Under the pieces are notes generated by a model. It was not told the DNA's origin. It saw only the letters and a program-made list of their open reading frames with translations, and made no database searches. The position numbers and the translations under genes are program-made. Positions 16,199-24,004 of a stretch of 64,000 bases of DNA are shown here, piece by piece (positions within the stretch are counted from its first letter, which is position 1; each line of letters starts with the position of its first letter). Source of the DNA: Hymenobacter ruricola (lineage in GTDB: Bacteria > Bacteroidota > Bacteroidia > Cytophagales > Hymenobacteraceae); contig NZ_JADQDM010000006.1 in NCBI RefSeq assembly GCF_015694525.1, forward strand, positions 1 through 64,000, read 5' to 3'.

Positions 16199-18898
16199 TT
16201 AGAGGGTGGCTGATAGGCCCACGGTGAAAGTGCGGCCGCGGTTGTAGAACGCTTCGAGCAGGCCGGGATTGGTGTAGTTCACGCCGGAACGGGCGGGGAC
16301 GTCGGTGATGTAGAACTCGTTCAGCACGTTGAGCAGGGAGCCTTTCACGCCGAGCTTCACCTTATCGTTGAAGAAACGGTTCGGCAGGTCGTAGCCCAGG
16401 TGCAGGTCGAGGTTGCGCGAAGTGGGCACGCGGTAGGAATCGAAGCTGCTGACCTGTTCGCGCAGGCTCAGGGGGTCGAAGCCGGCGTAGTACTTGGTAA
16501 AGAGCAGGAACGAAGGCCGCACGTACAAGCCGCGGACGGGCTCGTAGCGCAGGCCCAGCTGGAACTGGTTTTGGGCGGCGTCGCCCACGTGCACGCCGCT
16601 GAGGTAAATCGGCACGTCCAGGTTGTCGCCCACCACCTGGTTGCTCTCGTTCACCTGGGTGAGCAGGCCCTTGCCGGCCCAGCGCCAGTCGCCGATGCTG
16701 ATGGCGGCGTTCAGTTGCAGCGAGCGGCTGATTTCCTGGGCCACGGCCAGCTCCACGCCCACGTGGCGGGCGTCCACGTTGCGCACGTTGTTGTACACCA
16801 GGTTGCCGTCGGGGTCGCGGCCGGTGCTGTTGCTGCTTTTGTTGGACCAGTAGGTATAGTAGGCGTTCAGGGTGGCCTTCAGGCCCGGGTAGTTGATGCC
16901 GTAGCCCACCTCAAACGAGCTGATGCCTTCGTTCTTCACGTCGCGGTAGCGAATGCCCGAAGGGTCGTACACCGAGTTGAAGAAGGGGACCTTGCTGTTG
17001 TAGCCGATGTTGGCAAACAGGTTGTCGTGCTCGGTGAAATTGTAGTTGGCGCCGGCTTTCACGCTGTAGCCAGTGAAATCGGCCCATTCGGTTTCCAAAA
17101 ACTTATCCGCGGGCTTCACCACGTGGTCGTTCCAGTCAAAGTTGCCGGCCTGGCCGATGAGCTTGGGCTGGAAGTAGTCGATGCGCTTGTAGCGAATCTG
17201 GGAAACGGTGCCGCTGAGCACGGCCGACAGCAGCGGGGTCTTGTACTCCAGCTGGCCGTAGCCGCCCAGCCACTGGGTTTTGCCGTCGTAGTTGTACCCA
17301 ATCTTGTCGCCTTCGCGCAGCAGGGTGTTGGGGTTGGCATTGCGGTCGGCGGTGGAGGTGGTGTAGGTGCCGCCCAGCAGGTCGCGGATTTCGCGGTAGT
17401 GCAGGCCGTAGTAGCTGCGGCCGTCCAGGCCGGCCGAGAGCGTGAGCTGGGGCGTGAGCAGGTAGTCGGCGCCGGTGATGAAGCCGTACCAGCGGTGGCT
17501 GTTCACGCTGTTGACCAGGTACTGCGAAGACAGCCGCTCGCCGTTGGCCTTCACGTTGGCGAAGTTGTTGTCGAACACCCGCTGGAAATCCTGCTGCTGG
17601 GTGGCGGTGTTCACCGGCAAGGTGCCCGACGAGCCCGCCGTGCCGCTGCCGCCGCCCTCGCCGCGCGAGCCGTACAGCACCGTGGAGATGAACAGTTTGT
17701 CGGAGGCGTTCCAGACGTGGTTGAGGCTGATTTGGGGCTTGTTGTAGTAGTTCACGCGCTCGTTCACCACTTCCTCGCCTTTGTACTGCCGCTGGCCGTT
17801 GCCGTCGAGGGTGTAGCGGTTCAGCACGCCCCAGTTGGGGTTGTAGCGGAAGCCCAGGTTGCCGTTGGCGATGGGGATGGCGCCCAGCTCGGCGGCCTTT
17901 TCGTTGGAGTAAATGCCCACGCGGCTGGCAAAGGTGCGCTGCCCGTGGCTTTGGGGCGAGCCCAGGGCGGTGAGCGAAAAGCTGTGGTGCCCGATGCGCT
18001 TGCTGATGTTGCCGAAATACGTCCAGGCATCGTCAAAAGTCTTGTCCACCCAGCCGTCCTGGCGGCGGCGCGAGCCGAACACGGTCACGGCCCAGTCGCC
18101 CTTCATCTGGCCCGTGCTGAGCATGAGCGACGACTTGAAATAGTTGTTGGAGCCGGTTTCGACGCGGGCCAGCGCGGCCTTCTTGTCGTCGAAGCCGCGG
18201 GTGAGCACGTTGATGGAGCCACCCACGGAGGGCACCGAGATTTTGGCCGCCGACAGGCCCCGCTGCACCTGCAGCGACTTGGTGACGTCGCCGAGGTCCC
18301 AGTTGGACCAATACACCTGGCCGGTTTCCATGTCGTTCACGGGCACGCCGTTGATGAGCACGGCCACGTTGCGCTGGTCGAAGCCGCGCACGTTGATGCG
18401 CGAGTCGCCGGTGCCGCCGCCGCCCTGGGTGGCGTACACGCCGGGCGTTTCGTTGAGAATCATCGGCAGGTCGCGGTTGGAGAGGGTTTCGCGCAGCTTC
18501 ACCTCGTTCACGGCCGAAAAGGCCACCGGCGTGGAGCGCTCCTGGGCCTGGGCGGCCACCACCGTCACTTCCTCCAGGCTCGCGTTGTCGGAGTTCAGCG
18601 TGAAAGTGGCCACCACGCTTTGGGTGGTGATTTTCACGGTCTGGGTCAGCGGCTTGTAGCCAATGAAGCTGGCCTGCACGGTGTAGGTGCCGGCGGGCAG
18701 GTTCGGGATTTTGTAGCCGCCGTCGGCGTCGGCGCCGCTGCCGGTGTTCTGGCCGTTGCCCGAAACCTGAACGGTGGCGCCGGGCAGGGTCTCGCCCGTC
18801 ACCTTGTCCAGCACGCGCCCGCGGATGGAAAACGTGGTTTGGGCCAGCGCCGGCAGGGAAAGCAACACGGCAAAAAGAGCAGTAACAAAGTGCTTCAT
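16199..18898 (-). CDS. TonB-dependent outer membrane receptor
   Basis: An 899-residue outer membrane protein. Signal peptide residues 1-19; a carboxypeptidase-regulatory-like domain at about 22-110 (SIRGRVLDKVTGETLPGATV ... GTYTVQASFIGYKPL); a plug domain at about 120-240 (LPMILNETPGVYA, INVRGFDQRNVAVLINGVPVNDM, LQVQRGLSAAKI); then a 22-strand type barrel ending in a C-terminal aromatic/hydrophobic strand (TFTVGLSATL). It imports a ligand with energy from TonB; the substrate cannot be told and no SusD partner is adjacent. Start ATG 18898 gives the signal peptide and lies below a good promoter. Confidence 0.95.
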   Translation of the reverse strand: MKHFVTALFAVLLSLPALAQTTFSIRGRVLDKVTGETLPGATVQVSGNGQNTGSGADADGGYKIPNLPAGTYTVQASFIGYKPLTQTVKITTQSVVATFTLNSDNASLEEVTVVAAQAQERSTPVAFSAVNEVKLRETLSNRDLPMILNETPGVYATQGGGGTGDSRINVRGFDQRNVAVLINGVPVNDMETGQVYWSNWDLGDVTKSLQVQRGLSAAKISVPSVGGSINVLTRGFDDKKAALARVETGSNNYFKSSLMLSTGQMKGDWAVTVFGSRRRQDGWVDKTFDDAWTYFGNISKRIGHHSFSLTALGSPQSHGQRTFASRVGIYSNEKAAELGAIPIANGNLGFRYNPNWGVLNRYTLDGNGQRQYKGEEVVNERVNYYNKPQISLNHVWNASDKLFISTVLYGSRGEGGGSGTAGSSGTLPVNTATQQQDFQRVFDNNFANVKANGERLSSQYLVNSVNSHRWYGFITGADYLLTPQLTLSAGLDGRSYYGLHYREIRDLLGGTYTTSTADRNANPNTLLREGDKIGYNYDGKTQWLGGYGQLEYKTPLLSAVLSGTVSQIRYKRIDYFQPKLIGQAGNFDWNDHVVKPADKFLETEWADFTGYSVKAGANYNFTEHDNLFANIGYNSKVPFFNSVYDPSGIRYRDVKNEGISSFEVGYGINYPGLKATLNAYYTYWSNKSSNSTGRDPDGNLVYNNVRNVDARHVGVELAVAQEISRSLQLNAAISIGDWRWAGKGLLTQVNESNQVVGDNLDVPIYLSGVHVGDAAQNQFQLGLRYEPVRGLYVRPSFLLFTKYYAGFDPLSLREQVSSFDSYRVPTSRNLDLHLGYDLPNRFFNDKVKLGVKGSLLNVLNEFYITDVPARSGVNYTNPGLLEAFYNRGRTFTVGLSATL

Positions 18899-18935
18899 AC
18901 CAATATAAAATACCGCCGGCACACTCCGGGGACAA

Positions 18936-18964
18936 CAAATATACGCCACAGCCGGGGCCGGCAA
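18936..18964 (-). promoter_or_regulatory. Bacteroidota-type promoter of the TonB receptor
   Basis: On the minus strand, TTG at 18962-18964 and a perfect TATATTTG at 18936-18943 are 18 bases apart, and the box is 37 bases upstream of ATG 18898. This is the best two-part promoter in the window. Confidence 0.7.
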
Positions 18965-19090
18965 GGGCCGCGCGCACCGAAAAGAAATTGTGAAAATGTT
19001 ACCGGCGGCTGCCGCTCTGTATTGGCGCCCGTTGCACCCGGCCCGACTACCAGAACCGTTTTTCCCCTTTTTTGGCGGGTTGGCAGTCAG

Positions 19091-19098
19091 TAGCTTTG
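19091..19098 (+). promoter_or_regulatory. TAGCTTTG box four bases before a start codon
   Basis: A perfect TAnnTTTG box followed by GCAT and ATG 19103, with TTTG at 19071-19074 sixteen bases upstream. Transcription would start at about the ATG, giving a leaderless message. Confidence 0.5.
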
Positions 19099-19102
19099 GC
19101 AT

Positions 19103-20542
19103 ATGAACCGTTCGTTGCCCTGCTACGCCCTGCTGGGCGGGCTTTTGCTTTTTTCCTTTTCCGGCCACTCGCAGTCCCAGCCCTACCGCTTCACCTTGCA
19201 GGCCGAAAAGCTGGACGTGCCCCCCGGCCCCTGGCAGGTGACGCGCGTGCTGGACCTGCGCGCCGACCGCAGCCGGCTGGGCGCCGTGCGCCGGGGCCTG
19301 GGCAATGAGATGGCCTCGGCCGATTTCACGCAGCCCCTTTCGGCCGAAGTGCTGCAGCTGCTACGTACCCGGGTGCCGGCCCAGCCCGGAGCCCGGCCCG
19401 TGGTGATGCGCGTGTTCACGCTGGCCCTGGCCGAAGACCTGCGCGCCAACTCCGAGCACGCCGAAGCCGAGCTCATCGCCGATTTTCTGGCGCCGCAGCC
19501 CGACAGCACGTTTCAGGTAGTGCTGGCCGTGGGCGAAACCAACCGGCGCGGCGGGCTCGACGTCACCAAACTGCACCCCGCCAACCTGGCCCTGGTGCTG
19601 CAGCAGGCCCTGCGCCGGCTGGCGGCGGTGCCGGCTTCCAGCCAAATGCCCGAAACCCTCAGCCAGGCCGATGCCCTGGCGGGCCGGGGCGGCGCCATGA
19701 CGCAGCGCTTCGCCATTCAGGGCGCAGCCGAGCCCGTGCGCGGCTTCTACCGCAACTATCAGGAGTTTCTCGACAACCGGCCCAGCGAGGCCGACTATCC
19801 GTTTGCCATCGCGCACGTGCCGCACACGGGCAAGCGCTGGGCCGGCACCGACGAAATCCAGGTTAGTTACCTCGGCACCGACGTGGACCACCCCAACCGG
19901 CCCCTGTACCCCGGCAACCTCTGGGGCCTGAGCGACGGCCGCGAAATGCTGATTGCTTACCGCAGCCGCTTCTATAAGCTGCTGCCCGCCGCCGATGGGC
20001 GCACCTACACCTTTATCGGCCCGCCAGTGTACGACGAGAAAGCCGCCACCAACGCGGCCGTGGCCGGTGGGCTGGTGGGCGGCGCCCTTGCCGGCGCGGT
20101 GGGGGGCGGCGCCGGCCCCATGGCGCCCTACGAGCTGCACCTGGCCAGCGGCCGCGTGGTGGCGGCCCAAAACGCCGGCCAGACCGACGCCGACGGCTTT
20201 GCTACCGCGCCCGATACGGCCAAGATATACGTGTACCGCCGCCCCGATTCCAATAAGGAATCGGTGACTTTTAACGCGACGGGCAAGCCGGCCCTGACGC
20301 TCCAGGCCCGGCAGTGGACGGCCCTCACCTGGCAGGACCGTCGCCAGGAGCTCCGGCTGTGCGTGCAAGCGGGCGCGGGGCCCGAGAGCTGCCAGGCGTT
20401 TGTGCCCGATTTCAGCCAGCCTACTTATCTGGAGTGCGTGGTGCCGTCGGGCGGCGGGGCCCCCACCCTGCGGCCGGTGTCGGCCAAAGAAGGCCTGTTT
20501 GAGCTGCGCCGCATTCAGCGGCTGGCCAAAGCCGCTAAATAG
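19103..20542 (+). CDS. Secreted protein of unknown function, paralogue A
   Basis: A 479-residue protein with a signal peptide (ending FSGHSQSQ). Recognisable parts are VTRVLDLRADRSRLGAV near the N-terminus, RGFYRNYQEFLDNRPSEADYPF at about 214-235, NLWGLSDGREMLIAYRSRFYKL at about 272-295, a glycine-rich stretch that could be a short membrane hairpin (GGLVGGALAGAVGGGAG, about 320-336) and KIYVYRRPDSN at about 375. The order of these blocks matches the next gene, so the two are paralogues. No enzyme or binding signature was recognised. It is divergent from the TonB receptor and about 40 bases upstream of its paralogue. Confidence 0.78.
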   Translation: MNRSLPCYALLGGLLLFSFSGHSQSQPYRFTLQAEKLDVPPGPWQVTRVLDLRADRSRLGAVRRGLGNEMASADFTQPLSAEVLQLLRTRVPAQPGARPVVMRVFTLALAEDLRANSEHAEAELIADFLAPQPDSTFQVVLAVGETNRRGGLDVTKLHPANLALVLQQALRRLAAVPASSQMPETLSQADALAGRGGAMTQRFAIQGAAEPVRGFYRNYQEFLDNRPSEADYPFAIAHVPHTGKRWAGTDEIQVSYLGTDVDHPNRPLYPGNLWGLSDGREMLIAYRSRFYKLLPAADGRTYTFIGPPVYDEKAATNAAVAGGLVGGALAGAVGGGAGPMAPYELHLASGRVVAAQNAGQTDADGFATAPDTAKIYVYRRPDSNKESVTFNATGKPALTLQARQWTALTWQDRRQELRLCVQAGAGPESCQAFVPDFSQPTYLECVVPSGGGAPTLRPVSAKEGLFELRRIQRLAKAAK

Positions 20543-20583
20543 CGCCCTTTCCTAATTAACGACCTGAATTACCTGCTTGAATC

Positions 20584-22059
20584 ATGGCCCCCTCGCGCCT
20601 TCTGAGTTGCTCTGCCCTTGTCGCCCGCTTCGTGCTCACGGTACTGCTGGCCGGTGGCACCCGCCACCTAGCAGCGCAGTCGCCCTTGTCGCCGCAGGGC
20701 AAGCCCTTCTACCTCGACCTGAGCGCCGAGGGCATTTCCACGCCCAAACGGCTTTTTTACGTGGAGAAAGTAATCGACGGGCGCGGCGGCCAGACTGCCA
20801 TCGGGCTGATAAACCACGGGCTCAATAATAAACCGGCCGCCGTGCTCTTCCGCAACGGCCTGGAGCCGGAACTTACAGCCTGGCTTCAGCAGCAAATGCC
20901 CCCGCGGCCCACCGACCACCCCGTGGCCCTGTGCGTGCGCCAGTTGCGGGTGGGCGAAGCCATTACCCTTAAGGGGTTAGGCACCAAAGCCATGGCCACG
21001 GCCGACCTGGTGGCCGACGTGTACGAGCGCCAGCCCGACGGCTACCATTTTGTGTGCAACGTGGCCGACCGCATCAGCACCCGGGGCGTGAACGCGGACT
21101 ACGACCACATTCGCCACTTGGCGAGCTTGCTGGAACGGTGCCTGGCGCAAGCCAGCGCCGCCAACTGGGAGGCGGCCGCCCGGCGCCCCGCCCGCACGCT
21201 GGCCCAGCTCCCCATTGACCGCCCGCAGGCCGGGCGCCCGGCCATTGTGCGGGCCGTCGCGCCACGGGCGGGCGTTTATTTCACAGTCGAAGATTTCCTG
21301 GCCAACCGACCCGATACCACGGCCGTGCTGCAGCTCGACACGGTGCGGGCCGGCTCTTTCTCCAACACCGCCGCGGACTGGGAAGGCACCTTGCTGCTGA
21401 AGGCGCAGGTGCGCACCGCCGGCGGCGACCGGGTGAACAAGAACAACGTGTGGGGCTTTTCGGACGGCCGGCAGGCCTACATGCGCCAGGTAAACCTGTA
21501 CCGGCCCCTGACCAGGCAGGCAGAATTCTTCACCTTCGTCGGGGCCGCGCCCGTCGACGTGGACGCCATGAACCAGCAGGCCAAGCGGTTCGCCGAAAAC
21601 CAGGGCTTTGGCGGAGGCGGGGCCCTTGGCGGGGCGCTCTTTTCCGGGGCCGGGCTCGGCACCACCGGCCAGCCCGTGGTGTACGGGCTCGACTGGCGCA
21701 CCGGACTGGCCAGCCCGATGCTGGGGCCCGGCCTGCCGCCGCGCCACGACACGGCCTTTGTGTACGTGTACCGCCCCCTGGGCGGGCCGCGCGAGGCCCA
21801 GCGCCTGCTGCTCAACGACCACGAAGTGGGGCAGCTGCAGCCGGGCCAGTACCTGGAATTGATGTGGCCCCATTTTGGGCGGCCCATGCGCCTGAGCGTG
21901 GGCACGCCCGGCGGCCCCACGGTGCTGCTGGCGCCCAGCACCACGGCGGCCAACTACGTGCGCCTTGTGCCCAACGCCCCCCTCAGCCCCTGGCAGTGGA
22001 TGCCCGCCCGCCAGGGCGAGGCCGAAGTGGACGCCCTGGAAAAGCAGCGCGCCCGCTAA
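20584..22059 (+). CDS. Secreted protein of unknown function, paralogue B
   Basis: A 491-residue exported protein with a hydrophobic signal (LTVLLAGGTRHLAAQ). It shares with the upstream gene the blocks GVYFTVEDFLANRPDTTAV, NNVWGFSDGRQAYMRQVNLYRPL, FTFVGA, a glycine-rich stretch (GGGGALGGALFSGAGLG) and FVYVYRPLGG followed by QYLELMW, in the same order, though overall identity is low. This implies an old duplication. The glycine-rich stretch followed by a polar beta-rich region could be a surface or membrane insertion element, but no function can be given. It is probably in one operon with paralogue A. Confidence 0.78.
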   Translation: MAPSRLLSCSALVARFVLTVLLAGGTRHLAAQSPLSPQGKPFYLDLSAEGISTPKRLFYVEKVIDGRGGQTAIGLINHGLNNKPAAVLFRNGLEPELTAWLQQQMPPRPTDHPVALCVRQLRVGEAITLKGLGTKAMATADLVADVYERQPDGYHFVCNVADRISTRGVNADYDHIRHLASLLERCLAQASAANWEAAARRPARTLAQLPIDRPQAGRPAIVRAVAPRAGVYFTVEDFLANRPDTTAVLQLDTVRAGSFSNTAADWEGTLLLKAQVRTAGGDRVNKNNVWGFSDGRQAYMRQVNLYRPLTRQAEFFTFVGAAPVDVDAMNQQAKRFAENQGFGGGGALGGALFSGAGLGTTGQPVVYGLDWRTGLASPMLGPGLPPRHDTAFVYVYRPLGGPREAQRLLLNDHEVGQLQPGQYLELMWPHFGRPMRLSVGTPGGPTVLLAPSTTAANYVRLVPNAPLSPWQWMPARQGEAEVDALEKQRAR

Positions 22060-22069
22060 TGCCGGTGGC

Positions 22070-22426
22070 TTACGCCAGCTCGGTGCCGGGGTCCCAGAAC
22101 AGCTTCTGAAAATCCACCACCCGGTCTTCCTCCACCCGGATGCCTTCGGCTTCGAGGGCTTCCTGCATGGCGAAGGGCGTGGCGTAGTGCAGGCGGCCGG
22201 TGAGGTGGCCCAGGCGGTTTACCACGCGGTGGGCGGGCACGTACTGGTCGGCGGTGTGGGCGGCCATCATGGCGTAACCCACGGTGCGGGCGCCGTGGCG
22301 GGCCCCCAGGTAGTGGGCAATGGCGCCGTAGGTGCTCACGCGGCCCCGCGGAATGAGGCGGGCCACTTCGTGCACGTCCTGGAAAAAATTGCGCGGCTCG
22401 GGTGGGTTTTGGTTGGTCGGCTTCAT
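22070..22426 (-). CDS. Alkyltransferase-like protein (ATL, MGMT family)
   Basis: A 118-residue DNA-binding domain of the O6-alkylguanine-DNA alkyltransferase family: VHEVARLIPRGRVSTYGAIAHYLG, then ARTVGYAMMA, then PAHRVVN at 64-70. The alkyl-acceptor cysteine of the PCHR motif is alanine (Ala65), so it cannot repair alkyl bases itself. Such proteins bind O6-alkylguanine, flip the base and hand the lesion to nucleotide excision repair. The gene converges with paralogue B (11 bases between stops). A TACCTTCG box lies five bases before its ATG. Confidence 0.92.
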   Translation of the reverse strand: MKPTNQNPPEPRNFFQDVHEVARLIPRGRVSTYGAIAHYLGARHGARTVGYAMMAAHTADQYVPAHRVVNRLGHLTGRLHYATPFAMQEALEAEGIRVEEDRVVDFQKLFWDPGTELA

Positions 22427-22431
22427 CGGGG

Positions 22432-22439
22432 CGAAGGTA
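22432..22439 (-). promoter_or_regulatory. TACCTTCG box five bases before the ATL start
   Basis: Seven of eight matches to TAnnTTTG on the minus strand, with five bases before ATG 22426; a leaderless message would result. Confidence 0.4.
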
Positions 22440-22607
22440 GTCTCGGTCAGGCGGATGCCCTTCTACGTCTATTTTCGGCAATTTGGGGCAACCCTTTTGG
22501 CGAATTTTGCACTATACGGGTCCCCAAACACTGTTTCCTCTACCGTATTCCACCAGCGACGGCCGGCGCACCGAACATCGGCCGGCGCTTGTGCGTTCTT
22601 CCCTCCT

Positions 22608-23843
22608 ATGCCCTTGGAAAACACCACCACTGCCCCACCCCAGACCTGGGACACCACCACTACTCCCGCGCCCACGGTGGCCCCGCCGCCCCCGGCCGGC
22701 CCCACCCCCGACACGCCCCCCAAGCGCAAGCGCGGCTGGCTGGGCTGGGTCATCGCGGCCCTGGTAATCGGCGGCATGGCCTGGGCTAAAATGCATTATT
22801 TCCCGAGCCCCACGGCCGGCGAAAAAGGCGGCAAAGGCGGCGCGGCCGGCGGGGGCAAAGGTGCCCCGGGCGGCAAAGGCGGCCCCGGCGGCGCGGGTGG
22901 GCCCGGCGCTAAAGTCCCGGTGCAGGTTTACGTGGTGGCCGCCACCAAGCTGTCCGACGAAGTGGCTTCCACCGGCTCGGTGATGGCCGATGAGTCGGTG
23001 ACGATTCAAAGCGAAATCTCGGGCAAAATCACCAGCCTTAACATCCAGGAAGGCCAGCCGGTGCGCAAGGGCCAACTGCTATTTACTATCAACGCGGCCG
23101 ACGTGCAGGCCCAGCTGCAAAAGCAGGAGTACAACATCAAGCTTTACCAAGACCAGGAAAAGCGCCAGCGCACCCTACTGGAGAAAGAGTACATCAGCCG
23201 CCAGGAATACGAGCAGTCCCAAAACGCCTTGCTCACGGCGCAGGCCGACTTGCAGGCCCTGCGCGTGAACCTGGCCAAAGCCTACGTGCGGGCGCCGTTC
23301 GACGGCATTCTGGGGCTGCGCAACACGTCGGTGGGCGCCTACGTGTCGCCGGGCACGGCCATCACCACGCTCTCGCGGGTGAAGCCGGTGAAGATTGATT
23401 TCAACGTGCCGAGCCGCTTTGCGCAGGCCGTGCGCGTCGGCGACCCCGTGGCCGTGACCGACGAGGCCACGACCAAGAAATTCCAGGCCAAAGTCTACGC
23501 CATCAACCCGCAGATTGACCCGGCTTCGCGCACGCTGCCGGTGCGCGCCATTTACAACAACGCCAACATGGAGCTGCGCCCCGGCGGCTTCGTGCGCGTG
23601 AACCTGGTGCTGGGCGAAACCGACGAGGCCCTGCAAATCCCCACCGAAGCGGTGGTGCCCGTGGCCAGCGGCTACACCGTCTTCACCGTGAAAAAAGGCA
23701 AAGCCGCCGTGCAGCCGGTAAACATCGGCGTGCGCTCGGACAAAGTCATTCAGATTACCAAGGGCCTGGCCGTGGGCGACACGGTTATCCGCACGGGCAT
23801 TTTGCAGGTGAAAGCCGGCGACCGGGTGAGCATTCAGAAGTAA
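22608..23843 (+). CDS. RND efflux periplasmic adaptor subunit
   Basis: A 411-residue membrane fusion protein. A Pro/Thr-rich cytoplasmic N-terminus (1-40), one transmembrane helix (about 45-61), a glycine-rich linker at 71-101 (repeats of GGKGG and GGPGG), then a lipoyl half-motif (TIQSEISGKITSLNIQEGQPVRKGQ), an alpha-hairpin (EYNIKLYQDQEKRQRTLLEKEY), the second lipoyl half (KAYVRAPFDGILGLRNTSVGAYV), the beta-barrel and the membrane-proximal domain. It links the inner membrane pump downstream to TolC. The start ATG 22608 gives the membrane anchor. Family members are more often lipid anchored or singly spanning with a shorter linker. Confidence 0.93.
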   Translation: MPLENTTTAPPQTWDTTTTPAPTVAPPPPAGPTPDTPPKRKRGWLGWVIAALVIGGMAWAKMHYFPSPTAGEKGGKGGAAGGGKGAPGGKGGPGGAGGPGAKVPVQVYVVAATKLSDEVASTGSVMADESVTIQSEISGKITSLNIQEGQPVRKGQLLFTINAADVQAQLQKQEYNIKLYQDQEKRQRTLLEKEYISRQEYEQSQNALLTAQADLQALRVNLAKAYVRAPFDGILGLRNTSVGAYVSPGTAITTLSRVKPVKIDFNVPSRFAQAVRVGDPVAVTDEATTKKFQAKVYAINPQIDPASRTLPVRAIYNNANMELRPGGFVRVNLVLGETDEALQIPTEAVVPVASGYTVFTVKKGKAAVQPVNIGVRSDKVIQITKGLAVGDTVIRTGILQVKAGDRVSIQK

Positions 23844-23860
23844 TATCCTTTGGTTGCCAT

Positions 23861-23966
23861 CTGTCATCCTGAGCACAGCGAAGGACCTTCTCACCGTTTT
23901 GACAGCAATGAATTACTGAAAAACGTTCTTCGGTGAGAAGGTCCTTCGCTGTGCTCAGGATGACAG
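23861..23966. repeat. Perfect 35-base inverted repeat (GTCATCCTGAGC family)
   Basis: Arms at 23861-23895 and 23932-23966 are exact inverted copies (beginning CTGTCATCCTGAGC, ending CCTTCTCACC) around a 36-base AT-rich loop. It lies between the adaptor and pump genes. A single arm of the same sequence family ends the window at 63965-63998. Confidence 0.92.
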
Positions 23967-24004
23967 CCGAAAAAAGATTTTCTACCAGTAGCCTAACCTA
24001 AAAC

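Noticed and set aside
16400..19093. Plus-strand open frame of 897 codons opposite the TonB receptor
   Set aside because: Val/His/Ala-rich shadow; the minus strand carries the receptor with plug and barrel.
22482..22509. TTTG and GAATTTTG as a promoter for the efflux adaptor
   Set aside because: Only seven of eight matches, spacing of 16 bases, and nearly 100 bases from the start; too weak to list as a site.
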